Positions 43,199 to 52,164 of a DNA stretch of 64,000 nt are shown piece by piece. Numbering within the stretch: the stretch's first letter is position 1; every line of letters starts with the position of its first letter. The translations under genes and the position numbers were made by a program. The stretch is from contig JAKISW010000001.1 in NCBI GenBank assembly GCA_021648375.1, forward strand, positions 99,088-163,087, read 5' to 3'. The stretch comes from Devosiaceae bacterium (lineage in GTDB: Bacteria > Pseudomonadota > Alphaproteobacteria > Rhizobiales > Devosiaceae). The notes beneath the pieces are model-generated. The model saw nothing but the letters and a program-made list of their open reading frames with translations. It had not been told where the DNA came from and searched no databases.

Positions 43199-43522
43199 GA
43201 CTGCTCCTGTTTCCAATCTAATTTAGGCATTGAAGGCGCCCGTTGCGAACTTTTTTGACACATATTGCAAAAATTGAGGCAATCCATAGTTTCACTTGCT
43301 TGCTCTGATGTTGATAAGCGTTAAGTTAATTAAGAATGATTCGTAACAGGGTGGATTTGTGCCAGGCATTAGAATGTCACGCATTTAAAATGCCGCGCAT
43401 ATTAGATGTTGAAGTTTTGCTTAACTGATTTTCAAATATCAAGAAATCAGGGCTGATTCAATTAATCTGACGGAAATCTGTTGCACCGTTTTTTGGTATT
43501 GGTTTTAATTTAAGAGGTCAAA
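43199..43522. other. Divergent intergenic region, msrB and mrpA promoters
   Basis: This 324-base gene-free stretch separates two divergent operons. It is AT-rich and contains the perfect palindrome GCATTT-A-AAATGC at 43381-43393 nested in a larger inverted repeat GGCATT (43365-43370) and AATGCC (43389-43394), then GCATATTAGATG. TTGATAAGCG and AATTAAGAAT stretches could be promoter parts. The palindromes may bind a regulator of the Mrp operon. I found no RNA gene or ORF of interest here. Confidence 0.5.
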
Positions 43523-46054
43523 TTGATTTCCGATCAGGATCTAGGCATAACCCTTATTGCAATTGCGCCATTTCTTGCCGCAGCTCTTGCCCCTTTTATT
43601 CACCGTTTTACAAAAGGTCATTCCGGTTGGGTTCTGGCAATAATTCCCGCCAGTATTTTTATCTATTTGCTTGGCTTTGTTGAGCAAATAGCCCGCGGTG
43701 AGGTGGTGAATGCCGGGTTTGACTGGGTTCCCTCCTATGGCCTCAGATTATCGTTTTATCTGGATGGCCTAAGCGTTACTTTTGCCTTGCTGATTTCGGG
43801 CATTGGCACATTTATAATTCTTTATTCCGGGGCTTATCTTAAGGGTCATGTGCATCAGGGGCGTTTTCTTGCTTTTATGCTGATGTTTATGGGCTCGATG
43901 CTTGGGCTGGTTTTGTCCGATAATCTGGTTTCATTGTTTGTTTTTTGGGAACTAACAGCAATAACTTCATTCCTGCTTATCGGGTTTGACCACGTGCGCG
44001 AGGCTTCAAGGCGCGCCGCCATTCAGGCTTTGGTAATTACCGGCCTTGGTGGTCTTGCCCTGTTGGCGGCTATTGTCTTGCTGCGTCAGTTTACAGGGCA
44101 GTGGGATATGAGCGCAATGTTTGGCTGGAGTGACGCCATTAAAGAGGGGGGTATGTATCTGCCAATTCTTTTGCTGGTTATATTCGCAGCCTTTACGAAA
44201 TCTGCTCAGTTTCCATTTCATTTCTGGCTTCCCAACGCCATGGAAGCTCCAACTCCGGTGTCGGCCTATCTTCACTCGGCGACCATGGTCAAAGCCGGTG
44301 TTTATTTGTTGGCCAGATTTAATCCGGTATTGGGCGATACATTTGAATGGAGCCTGATTTTGCAGGTTTTTGGCGGCTTTACCCTGCTCTGGGGCGCTGC
44401 AATGGCAATGAAGCAAACTGACCTAAAGCAAATGCTGGCCCAGACTACGATCGCCTCCCTTGGTCTTTTGGTGTTGCTGATTGGTATTGGCACCGAGGTG
44501 GCCATAACCGCGGCCGTTTTGTATCTGGTTAGCCATGCATTTTATAAAGGCGCTTTGTTTATGGTTGCTGGCTCTGTTGATCATTCAACCGGCACCAGAG
44601 ATATCGGAGAACTTGGTGGCCTGTGGCGCGCCATGCCGCTAACCTTTGCCGCCGCCGCAATCGGGGTTGCGGGAATGGCAGGGGTTCCAGCCACCGTAGC
44701 TTTTATGGCCAAAGAAGAAATGTACGCCATTTTGGAATTGAGTAGCATATCTGATCTGTTCACCAACTGGACCACAACTCTTGCAATCGTCGTGATGATA
44801 TTGGGCAATGCTATGATGATGGCAGTTGGCTTGTCGATGTTATTCAAGGTATTTTTTGGTGAAATGAAAACCACCCCCCTCAAACCCCATGAGGGATCTT
44901 TATCCATATGGATAGGAGCGCTTGTTCTTGGTGGATTTTCCATCTGGGCCGGAACTCAGCTCTATTATTTCACCAATACAATTCTAATTCCCGTGGCCTC
45001 ATCCATTGCCGGATATGGGGTGGAGGCAAGTCTATATATAAAGTTTTCTATGCTCACCACACTGCCCTTTGCACTTTCTACGCTAACCTGGATTCTGGGT
45101 GTGGTGATTTTTCTGGCCATTGCCGATATCAGAGCAATCATGCGCTCATTTGCCAAAAATCTGGGATGGTCGTTTGACAAAATATTTGATTGGTTGATCT
45201 TTGGCCTGATAAAACTGTCGGCCCGGCTGACGGATTTTTTGCACCATGGTCGCCTGGAAATTTACCTGTATGTGGTGTTCGTAGGATTTGCTTTGGCGCT
45301 GATTTTGCCGCTCTTTGGAAATTTTGCCCTGCCAACCATGCCTCCGATTGAAACCATATCGTTTTATGAGGGGGGAATATTTGCCATGGCCTTGGTCGGT
45401 CTGGCGGCAGTTGTAATGGCAAAAACCCGCCTGGTGGCTATTGTTTCCCTGGGGATACAAGGTTTTGCGGTGGCATTGATATTTATGCTTTTTGGCGCAC
45501 CAGACCTGGGCTTTACCCAGTTTATGGTTGAGACCCTGTCAGTGGTTATTCTGGCTCTTGTTATGACTAGGCTGCATTTGGATCAGCGCGATTTCCGTGC
45601 GCCGATGGAAATAATCCGCGATGGCGGGCTGGCACTGATTGTTGGTGTGGGCGTTACTCTTGTAATGTTCTCGGTTTTGCAGACAACACTTGACACCAGA
45701 TTGTCTGACTTCTTCACTCTGACCAGTGTGCCACTTGCCCATGGCAGCAATATTGTAAACGTGATTTTGGTGGATTATCGCGGACTTGATACTCTTGGTG
45801 AAATATCTGTGGTGTTGGCGGCAGGCATTGCCATTATCGCCCTGATTAGAATTCGCTCGGGCGGACCTCAAACCGGCTCGGGAATTTTGAAGAAAATAAC
45901 TGGAGGACGCCGTAAGAAAACTGCGATGGCAAACAAAACTTCAAAAACATCTAAGGTTGCAAAAGCATCCAAATCAACAAGAGCTGTATCATCCCGCAAG
46001 GCTTCGCCTGCAAAAAGCAAAGCCTCAGTTGAAAAAGGGAGGAAACCCGCATGA
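43523..46054 (+). CDS. mrpA: Mrp Na+/H+ antiporter subunit A with Lys-rich tail
   Basis: MrpA (MnhA/PhaA) is the largest antiporter subunit, related to NuoL; the complex exchanges external protons for internal Na+ (or K+). The 843-residue protein has about 20 membrane segments, an N-terminal antiporter module (MEAPTPVSAYLHSATMVKAGVYLLAR) and C-terminal MrpA/MnhB-like segments (FGAPDLGFTQFMVETLSVVIL). The last 54 residues (790-843) are not typical: a Lys/Ser/Ala tail with 14 Lys and 5 Arg and almost no acidic residues. TTG 43523 is supported by AGAGG five bases upstream. It overlaps mrpB by ATGA. Confidence 0.93.
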   Translation: MISDQDLGITLIAIAPFLAAALAPFIHRFTKGHSGWVLAIIPASIFIYLLGFVEQIARGEVVNAGFDWVPSYGLRLSFYLDGLSVTFALLISGIGTFIILYSGAYLKGHVHQGRFLAFMLMFMGSMLGLVLSDNLVSLFVFWELTAITSFLLIGFDHVREASRRAAIQALVITGLGGLALLAAIVLLRQFTGQWDMSAMFGWSDAIKEGGMYLPILLLVIFAAFTKSAQFPFHFWLPNAMEAPTPVSAYLHSATMVKAGVYLLARFNPVLGDTFEWSLILQVFGGFTLLWGAAMAMKQTDLKQMLAQTTIASLGLLVLLIGIGTEVAITAAVLYLVSHAFYKGALFMVAGSVDHSTGTRDIGELGGLWRAMPLTFAAAAIGVAGMAGVPATVAFMAKEEMYAILELSSISDLFTNWTTTLAIVVMILGNAMMMAVGLSMLFKVFFGEMKTTPLKPHEGSLSIWIGALVLGGFSIWAGTQLYYFTNTILIPVASSIAGYGVEASLYIKFSMLTTLPFALSTLTWILGVVIFLAIADIRAIMRSFAKNLGWSFDKIFDWLIFGLIKLSARLTDFLHHGRLEIYLYVVFVGFALALILPLFGNFALPTMPPIETISFYEGGIFAMALVGLAAVVMAKTRLVAIVSLGIQGFAVALIFMLFGAPDLGFTQFMVETLSVVILALVMTRLHLDQRDFRAPMEIIRDGGLALIVGVGVTLVMFSVLQTTLDTRLSDFFTLTSVPLAHGSNIVNVILVDYRGLDTLGEISVVLAAGIAIIALIRIRSGGPQTGSGILKKITGGRRKKTAMANKTSKTSKVAKASKSTRAVSSRKASPAKSKASVEKGRKPA

Positions 46055-46473
46055 AAACGGTAATCTTTAAAACCATTGCGCCTGCTTTGACGGCGATAAT
46101 GGTTGTGTTTTCCATATTTGTTCTTCTGCGCGGCCACAATGAGCCAGGGGGCGGTTTTATCGGAGGTCTGATAGCGGCCTCTGCTATCGCCATTTACGGT
46201 ATAGCGGTTGGTGTGGAGAATGTGCGCAAGGCCTTAAAATTCGACCCCATTTCCATGGCCGGTTTTGGAGTTTTTATCGCCTCTTTTGCCGGATTGCTAT
46301 CGCTTGGCCAATCGTTTCCGTTTTTAACCGGTTTGTGGGGATATATTCCATTCGGAGAAACTAAAATCACTGTTTCAACGCCCATGCTTTTTGATATCGG
46401 AGTGTATTTTGCGGTGGTTGGAACAATTGGTGCTGTGGCACTGGCTCTGGAAGAGGAGGATGATGACAAATGA
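46051..46473 (+). CDS. mrpB: Mrp antiporter subunit B
   Basis: MrpB (MnhB) is a small membrane subunit of about four helices. The 140-residue product shows FVLLRGHNEPGGGFIGGLIAA, the family hallmark, followed by GVFIASFAGLLSLGQSFPFLTGLW. In several rhizobia mrpA and mrpB are fused; here they are separate genes overlapping by four bases (ATGA). It also overlaps mrpC by four bases. Confidence 0.93.
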   Translation: MKTVIFKTIAPALTAIMVVFSIFVLLRGHNEPGGGFIGGLIAASAIAIYGIAVGVENVRKALKFDPISMAGFGVFIASFAGLLSLGQSFPFLTGLWGYIPFGETKITVSTPMLFDIGVYFAVVGTIGAVALALEEEDDDK

Positions 46474-46850
46474 TTGAATTTTACATGGCGCCTCTGATTG
46501 GTGTATTTTTTACCGTTGCGGTCTATCTTATCCTTTCAAGGGCGGTAATTCAGATGCTTTTGGGGATAACTATTTTGGGCAACGGGGTGAATTTGCTGAT
46601 TTTTACGCTGGGCAGAATTACCCGCGAAGTTCCCCCCATTGTACCCCAAGGACTTAAACAACCGCTTCAGGACATTGCCAATCCACTTCCGCAGGCTTTA
46701 ATTCTCACCGCGATTGTTATCGGGTTTGCCCTGTTTACGTTTTTGTTGATCCTTGGCTATCGTGCCTATCAGGAATTGGATGCCGACGATACCAACAACA
46801 TGCGACTGGCCGAACCAACCGGCAAAACAAAACCCCCATTAAGCTACTAG
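46470..46850 (+). CDS. mrpC: Mrp antiporter subunit C
   Basis: MrpC is homologous to NuoK. The 126-residue protein has three helices and the conserved LGITILGNGVNLLIFTLG and QALILTAIVIGFALFTFLLIL, where the conserved polar residues of the NuoK family sit. It overlaps mrpB by ATGA and is followed by mrpD after 11 bases. Confidence 0.93.
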   Translation: MIEFYMAPLIGVFFTVAVYLILSRAVIQMLLGITILGNGVNLLIFTLGRITREVPPIVPQGLKQPLQDIANPLPQALILTAIVIGFALFTFLLILGYRAYQELDADDTNNMRLAEPTGKTKPPLSY

Positions 46851-46861
46851 GTTGATTTTTT

Positions 46862-48481
46862 ATGGCGTCTCATAGCGTTGCTCAAACTGAAATAGAACTT
46901 CCAGCCGCAATGCTGGAACTACCAACCAGTGTGGCAGATTGGAGTATTGTTTTTCCAGTGGTTATTGCGCTTATGGCCGGGGCACTATTAGCCATGGTTC
47001 GTCATTCGCGTGGTTCTCAGGTTGGGTTTTCAGTTTTAGCCGTTGTCGCCATTATTGTAATTGAAATTGACCTGTTTTTCCGAGTGCTGGAAAATGGCCC
47101 GGTGGCGATGACTATGGGGAACTGGTTGCCTCCGTTTGGCATTAGTTTTGTTGCTGACGTGATGAGCGTTGGCTTTGCCTTGGCTGCTGCTGTAGTTACC
47201 CTTGTCGTGCTGATATATTTTCAGGCCGAAATAGTTCCACGAGAATCCCGCCACGGGTTTTACCCGCTGGTGATGCTTTTGCTGGCCGGTGTTACCGGAG
47301 CATTTATGACCGGCGATCTTTTTAATCTCTATGTGTGGTTTGAGGTGATGCTTATTTCATCATTTGGATTGCTGATAATTGGCGGTAAAAAAATTCAACT
47401 TGATGGCGCCATAAAATACGGATTTTTGAATTTTCTCGCCACTACGTTTTTCCTTGTTGGTCTTGGCTATCTTTATGGGCTTATTGGCACTTTAAATATG
47501 GCCGATATTGTACTGATTGCTCCTGCTGCCGAACCGGCGGCAATGACGGCTATTGCTGCAATATTCTTTCTTGCCTTCGCCATGAAAGCCGCCGCATTCC
47601 CGGTAAATGCCTGGTTGCCAGCTTCATATCACACTCCTGATGCTGCGGTATCGGCCCTGTTTGCCGGGCTTTTAACCAAAGTTGGAGCCTATGTACTGCT
47701 AAGAATTCTTGTTGCATTGCTGCCTGAACAACGCGACGTTTTTGATCCGCTTATTACCGCAATAGCTATTCTTACCCTCATAATCGCCCCTCTTGGGGCA
47801 ATTGCGCAAACCAATTTGCGCCGGGCCTTGGGTTTTTTCGTGATTGGCGGGATTGGGGCCATCCTTGCCGGCATTGCTGCACCATCAGTTCTTGGAGTGG
47901 CGGGAGCGACATTTTATGTGTTCCATGCCATGTTGACCATGTCGGCCTTTTATCTGGTCGCAGGTTTGGTTGAAAGGGTCACTCAGGCAACGGATACCCG
48001 CCAGATGGGCGGTGTTTATGCATCTAATTCTTTGATTTCCATCATGTTTTTAATACTGGTTTTCGCAGCAGCCGGACTTCCTCCATTCCTTGGTTTCTGG
48101 CCCAAATTACTGTTGACCGAAGCGGCGCTTCAGGATGCGGACTGGTGGCTGGCCGCGGCAATTCTTATAAACTCCATTCTTACAACAATTGCAGGAACTC
48201 GCCTCTGGGCCCATATTTTTTGGCGAAATGGCCGTGAAGGTAAAAAATCGGAGTTAAGCAATGATAGATTGCGCGAACTTAAAGCCCCTGAAAAAACTTT
48301 TGCTCTTGGAGCAAGCGTTGCCCTTGTGCTGGTTATCGTTGTGATCGGCCTGAGGCCAAATCTGATATTTGACAGCAGCAGGGTCGCAGCCTCCGATTTA
48401 CTGCAAACTGAAAATTATATAGAAGCTGTCGGGCTTGAATTGCCAACACAGGCCAATCCAACTACAGGAGCACCCCAATGA
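46862..48481 (+). CDS. mrpD: Mrp antiporter subunit D
   Basis: MrpD is homologous to NuoM/NuoN and forms a second proton or cation channel in the complex. The 539-residue protein has about 14 membrane segments, NLYVWFEVMLISSFGLL (the conserved membrane Glu), AFPVNAWLPASYHTPDAAVSALFAGLLTKVGAY (conserved Lys) and LLLIALPPFLGFWPKLLL-type ending. The N-terminus is preceded by a 20-residue soluble extension. It starts 11 bases after mrpC and overlaps mrpE. Confidence 0.93.
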   Translation: MASHSVAQTEIELPAAMLELPTSVADWSIVFPVVIALMAGALLAMVRHSRGSQVGFSVLAVVAIIVIEIDLFFRVLENGPVAMTMGNWLPPFGISFVADVMSVGFALAAAVVTLVVLIYFQAEIVPRESRHGFYPLVMLLLAGVTGAFMTGDLFNLYVWFEVMLISSFGLLIIGGKKIQLDGAIKYGFLNFLATTFFLVGLGYLYGLIGTLNMADIVLIAPAAEPAAMTAIAAIFFLAFAMKAAAFPVNAWLPASYHTPDAAVSALFAGLLTKVGAYVLLRILVALLPEQRDVFDPLITAIAILTLIIAPLGAIAQTNLRRALGFFVIGGIGAILAGIAAPSVLGVAGATFYVFHAMLTMSAFYLVAGLVERVTQATDTRQMGGVYASNSLISIMFLILVFAAAGLPPFLGFWPKLLLTEAALQDADWWLAAAILINSILTTIAGTRLWAHIFWRNGREGKKSELSNDRLRELKAPEKTFALGASVALVLVIVVIGLRPNLIFDSSRVAASDLLQTENYIEAVGLELPTQANPTTGAPQ

Positions 48482-48957
48482 GTAGAGTAGCACTGGCAAT
48501 TGTACTGGCAATAATCTGGGCCGCGATTACGGGAAATTTCTCAGCTCCAAATCTTCTTCTTGGGGGCAGCGTGGCCATCCTTGCTCTTTTATTGATCCGT
48601 AAGGAATTTGCGCCGCCTGTATATCTTCAAAAAATCAAGCGGTCTATTTCGCTTGCGGGTTTGTTTTTATATGAGCTGGCGCTTAGTGCCTATCGGGTGT
48701 CGGTGCTTATTCTTTCTCCGAATATGAAATCAAAACTAAAGCCTGGAATTATTGCTTTTCCGTTGAGCGTAACCAGCGATGTGGAAATAACTTTATTGGC
48801 CAACCTGATTACACTGACTCCGGGTACTTTGAGCGTTGATGTGTCTGAAGACCGCAAATTTCTTTATGTACATGCTTTGTCTGTTCCCAACAAAAAGGCG
48901 TTGATCAAGGAAATAGCAGATGGTTTTGAAACAAAAATTATTGAGGTATTTAAATGA
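48478..48957 (+). CDS. mrpE: Mrp antiporter subunit E
   Basis: MrpE has two or three membrane helices and a C-terminal soluble domain. The 159-residue protein has LLGGSVAILALLL, LYELALSAYRVSVLILSPN and the typical ending LITLTPGTLSVDVSEDRKFLYVHAL. It overlaps mrpD and mrpF by four bases each, as expected for this operon order. Confidence 0.92.
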   Translation: MSRVALAIVLAIIWAAITGNFSAPNLLLGGSVAILALLLIRKEFAPPVYLQKIKRSISLAGLFLYELALSAYRVSVLILSPNMKSKLKPGIIAFPLSVTSDVEITLLANLITLTPGTLSVDVSEDRKFLYVHALSVPNKKALIKEIADGFETKIIEVFK

Positions 48958-49289
48958 GTGGTTTTGATTTTTTACAGCTAAGTGCCACCATTGCCCTTGG
49001 TCTTTTAACCCTTGCTTTTGCGCTTACCATAATTCGCATTATACGTGGGCCAAGCCTGCCCGATCGGGTTTTAGCCCTTGAAATGCTGGTATCAACGGGA
49101 ATAGCCTATACTGCCGTTCTTGCCATAAAAACCAGTTTTTTTCTTTATCTTGATGTGGCTATTTCGCTCGGACTTGTGGGCTTTTTAGCAACTGTCGCAT
49201 TCGCCCGATATGTGCTTCAGCGCGGCTTACAACGCAAGGAACGAGAAAGTGCCATCCAGGCAGCTTCCAGCGGAAAGTTGAAACAATGA
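48954..49289 (+). CDS. mrpF: Mrp antiporter subunit F
   Basis: MrpF is a three-helix subunit. The 111-residue product shows LTIIRIIRGPSLPDRVLALEML, a strong family signature, followed by DVAISLGLVGFLATVAFARYVL. It overlaps mrpE and mrpG by four bases each. Confidence 0.93.
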   Translation: MSGFDFLQLSATIALGLLTLAFALTIIRIIRGPSLPDRVLALEMLVSTGIAYTAVLAIKTSFFLYLDVAISLGLVGFLATVAFARYVLQRGLQRKERESAIQAASSGKLKQ

Positions 49290-49624
49290 TCGTGGAAATC
49301 GCCTACTACATTGGCGCAATATTGTTGCTTATTGGAGCCTTGTTCAGCGTTGTCGCCGCAATTGGCATTTTGCGCCTTCCAGATCTTTATACCCGCATGC
49401 ACGCAGCTTCAAAAACCGGCACTATGGGGGCTGGTTTGACCTTTGTTGCAATTGCAGTGGTTGCTTTTGACGGTCCAGTGATACTTAGGGCACTGGTGGG
49501 CTTTATATTTCTGATTCTGACAGCACCGGTTGGCGCCCATTTATTGGCAAGAGCGGCATGCCTTGCGGGGTATAAACCTTCAGAGTTGACTGAAATTAAC
49601 GAATATGAAGAAAGCATGAAATAG
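49286..49624 (+). CDS. mrpG: Mrp antiporter subunit G
   Basis: MrpG is the last, three-helix subunit. The 112-residue protein has AIGILRLPDLYTRMHAASKTGTMGAGL, the recognised MnhG signature, and a membrane ending PVGAHLLARAACLAG. With A to G all present and in order, the locus encodes a complete group 1 Mrp antiporter. No terminator is clear after it; mucR starts about 150 bases downstream with its own promoter region. Confidence 0.93.
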   Translation: MIVEIAYYIGAILLLIGALFSVVAAIGILRLPDLYTRMHAASKTGTMGAGLTFVAIAVVAFDGPVILRALVGFIFLILTAPVGAHLLARAACLAGYKPSELTEINEYEESMK

Positions 49625-49772
49625 CTTAATTTGTCTTAACTGTTAATAAAAAATCTATCATCTGATTTGATTTTTTTCAGTTTGCTGTGTTGATTTGCTT
49701 GGGGTGAAACGTTAGAAAATTGCTACTGGCCAAAGTAACTAAATGCAGGTCATACGTTCCAAGGAAAAATAT

Positions 49773-50195
49773 ATGAATGAGCAGAACAACATCCCGACCA
49801 GTGTTGATATCGAATTGGTCGAACTAACCTCGGAAATTGTAAGCGCTTATGTAAGTCACAACGCACTCAGTCCTACCGATGTCGCAAAATTCATCACTGA
49901 AGTTCATGCAACTTTAATGACATTGAAAACCAACGAAACGACAAAGCCCGGTGTGGAATTAAAACCTGCTGTGTCAATCAAGAAGTCAATAGGCTCGGAC
50001 TATATTATTTGCCTGGAAGATGGTAAGAAATTTAAGTCCCTTAAGCGTCATATCCGTACCCATTTTGACCTCTCTCCAGAAGAATATCGAGAAAAATGGG
50101 GCCTGCCTTCCAATTACCCAATGGTTGCCCCCAATTATTCACAGGTTCGATCACGTTTAGCAAAAGCTAATGGATTGGGTAAAAAATCTGGCTAG
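49773..50195 (+). CDS. mucR: MucR family transcriptional regulator
   Basis: MucR/Ros proteins are zinc-finger-like, H-NS-style regulators of alphaproteobacteria that bind AT-rich promoters and often control exopolysaccharide, motility and cell-cycle genes. The 140-residue protein has an N-terminal oligomerisation helix (ELTSEIVSAYVSHNALSPTD) and a C-terminal DNA-binding domain: ICLEDGKKFKSLKRHIRTHFDLSPEEYREKWGLP and PMVAPNYSQVRSRLAK. AAGGA at 49761-49765 supports ATG 49773 over the ATG 10 codons upstream. The upstream AT-rich region is a probable autoregulation site, which is inference. Confidence 0.95.
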   Translation: MNEQNNIPTSVDIELVELTSEIVSAYVSHNALSPTDVAKFITEVHATLMTLKTNETTKPGVELKPAVSIKKSIGSDYIICLEDGKKFKSLKRHIRTHFDLSPEEYREKWGLPSNYPMVAPNYSQVRSRLAKANGLGKKSG

Positions 50196-50221
50196 TTTAT
50201 TGTAATTACGACTTTAATTTT

Positions 50222-50256
50222 GACGGCCGCTACAATATAGCGGTCGTTTATTTAAT
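50222..50256 (+). terminator. Intrinsic terminator after mucR
   Basis: ACGGCCGCTA (50223-50232) pairs with TAGCGGTCGT (50238-50247; one G-T pair) around a short loop, followed by a weaker T-rich TTATTTAATTT. It separates mucR from the DnaA-domain gene. Confidence 0.8.
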
Positions 50257-50330
50257 TTAATAATCAAATTTATCCCCGTGACCAATTTTCAACATAGGAA
50301 TATGATCCTATTTAGTTGAAAGGTTGCCCC

Positions 50331-50774
50331 ATGCACAAGATAAATTTAGTCGACTCTAATCCTTTAGAAATTGATCAGCCTGTCTATCCTCCCTCGCGTG
50401 CCGCCATTGCTATGGCTGAGGCGGACCGGATTGGCGATGCAAGAGCGTCAGTTCTTGTAAGAATAGTTGCTCGCTCTTTTGGTGTAACTCCCTGCGAAAT
50501 GTTCCATCATTCACGCAGCCGCGCTCCAATCGCGGCCACACGGCAGTTGGCCATGTATATGATGCATGTGGTGCTGGGCCGCAACCTGACTGAAGTGGGA
50601 AGGTTTTTCGGGCGTGATAGAACTACAGTTTCCCATGCGTGCATTCGCATAGAAGACATGCGTGATGACCTGGAGTTTGACGAGCGTATCAATCAACTTG
50701 AACATGATTTAGAGCAGGCCGACTTTAAGACTGGAATTCAAAACTCGAAAATCAATGAAAGTGCGTTTCAATGA
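50331..50774 (+). CDS. DnaA domain IV-like DNA-binding protein
   Basis: The 147-residue protein consists of little more than a DnaA domain IV (residues about 43-110), the DnaA-box-binding domain, without the AAA+ ATPase. It has VARSFGVTPCEMFHHSRSR, RQLAMYMMHVVLG and the helix-turn-helix signature FGRDRTTVSHACIRIE; DnaA has DHTT where this has D96-R97-T-T. AAAGG seven bases upstream supports ATG 50331. It overlaps the DUF6456 gene by ATGA. It may bind DnaA boxes and compete with DnaA, or be a DNA-binding regulator only; both are inference. Confidence 0.9.
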   Translation: MHKINLVDSNPLEIDQPVYPPSRAAIAMAEADRIGDARASVLVRIVARSFGVTPCEMFHHSRSRAPIAATRQLAMYMMHVVLGRNLTEVGRFFGRDRTTVSHACIRIEDMRDDLEFDERINQLEHDLEQADFKTGIQNSKINESAFQ

Positions 50775-51550
50775 TTGATAAGCGCAAGTTGAAATTTGTT
50801 CGTTCGATTTTGGGTGGAAATGTTGCATTCAAATCTCTTAACGGTCTTTATCATTTGCAGACAAAAGGCGGCAGTAATATTCGTGGTGGCTGCTCTCTTG
50901 CTGCAAGCGAAGTTGAAAATCTGGTATCCAGTGGGGTACTTGTTTTAAAAAATGACAAATGTTTTGCATCTGATGCCGCTGCAGCCTGGCTGAGGCGCCA
51001 ACTTAGCGGTGGGACTGGCTTTGGTGAGCAGCATCGCCAGATAGAAAAAACCGGGGACGGACTTTGCCTAAATCTTCGCGAGAGCGCCCTGCGGATACTT
51101 GCAACAAAAACCAAGGGTAAACCGGCATTTCTATTGCCTCATCATTTAGCGACCGCCAATAGAGTTCATGCACTTATTATGCGAACACAAATGATCCAGC
51201 GTACCACCATGTCGTATGATCCAGGCAGGGTCGGTGGTAAAAAGTCCGGTAGTTCTGTTACATTTGATTTGGCAGATTCTGCTGTTGATGCAAAAAAACA
51301 ACTGGCTCAACTGTTAGATAAACTTCCGCTGGATTGCGCCGGTGTAATTATGGACGTTTGCGGTTTTCAAAAAGGTTTGCAGCTAATCGAGACCGAACGT
51401 CAATGGCCACGGCGCAGCGCAAAACTGATATTGCGAATTGGGCTTGAGCAATTGGCGGAGCAATTTGGATTATCAAATGTTGCCACTGGAGCGAAATCAA
51501 CCGGGAACCGTTCCTGGATGCAACCGGGAAGCTCCCCTGATTTCGTTTGA
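50771..51550 (+). CDS. DUF6456 domain-containing protein
   Basis: This 259-residue protein matches DUF6456, found next to the DnaA-domain-IV gene in Hyphomicrobiales. N-terminal half: a winged-helix-like module (LAASEVENLVSSGVLVL, DAAAAWLRRQL). C-terminal half: ESALRILATKTKGKPAFLLPHHLATANRVHALI, AQMIQRTTMSYDPG and DCAGVIMDVCGFQKGLQLIETERQWPRRSAKLILRIGLEQLAEQFGL. The last segment looks like a helical DNA-binding region. Its overlap with the DnaA-domain gene implies coupled synthesis and perhaps a complex. Confidence 0.85.
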   Translation: MIDKRKLKFVRSILGGNVAFKSLNGLYHLQTKGGSNIRGGCSLAASEVENLVSSGVLVLKNDKCFASDAAAAWLRRQLSGGTGFGEQHRQIEKTGDGLCLNLRESALRILATKTKGKPAFLLPHHLATANRVHALIMRTQMIQRTTMSYDPGRVGGKKSGSSVTFDLADSAVDAKKQLAQLLDKLPLDCAGVIMDVCGFQKGLQLIETERQWPRRSAKLILRIGLEQLAEQFGLSNVATGAKSTGNRSWMQPGSSPDFV

Positions 51551-51571
51551 TTATTTTGTTTGCAACCGGAT

Positions 51572-51997
51572 TTATGCGAGGGTTTGAGCCAGAGCCATGA
51601 TCGAACTGATCATTGAATTTAATCCATTTGATCGCTGCGAGGTCAGGTGTTCACGCAAGCCCATTTCGTCAAATAACTTGCCCACATCGTTTTGAGCAAT
51701 CCATTTGGCAGATTTGCCTGAATAATAGGCGATTAGCACCGCCACCAGCCCTTTGACTATCAACGCGTCTGAATCACCACGAAAATATATATGCGTATTT
51801 CCGTCTTTTTCGCCTAGGGTTGAACATAACCATACCTGAGAAACACAGCCGTTTACCTTGTTTTCTTCGGTTTTTTCTGCCTCGTTGATTGGTGGCAATT
51901 TTTCACCGATTTCAATCAGATATTTATATCTGTCTTCCCAATCATCAAGGAAGGACAGGTTTTCGGAAATTTCTTTGTAGTCATTTGTATTGCTCAT
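51572..51997 (-). CDS. sufE: SufE family sulfur acceptor
   Basis: SufE takes sulfur from the cysteine desulfurase SufS and passes it to the Fe-S scaffold. The 141-residue protein has DDWEDRYKYLIEIGEKLPP, NKVNGCVSQVWL with the acceptor Cys, and GLVAVLIAYYSGKSA. The start at 51997 drops 35 residues that lack family character. It is convergent with the DUF6456 gene and lies upstream of a DUF5330 gene end. SufS is not in the window. Confidence 0.95.
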   Translation of the reverse strand: MSNTNDYKEISENLSFLDDWEDRYKYLIEIGEKLPPINEAEKTEENKVNGCVSQVWLCSTLGEKDGNTHIYFRGDSDALIVKGLVAVLIAYYSGKSAKWIAQNDVGKLFDEMGLREHLTSQRSNGLNSMISSIMALAQTLA

Positions 51998-52164
51998 GGG
52001 CGTTGGTTTATCGCAATATTTAGACCCATTCCAGCCAAAAAAAATAAAATTGAGCCGCAGGGCGGGGCAGCGCTCCTGCGGCTCCAACAAAGACCGCACC
52101 ATCAGGAAGTGTCGGGGACTTGGGGTACGGGCTTCGATTTCTGGTATTAGTAATCCTTATTGCT

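Noticed and set aside
43217..43522. Possible small RNA gene in the msrB-mrpA spacer
   Set aside because: No promoter-plus-terminator pair frames a transcript; only palindromes are visible.
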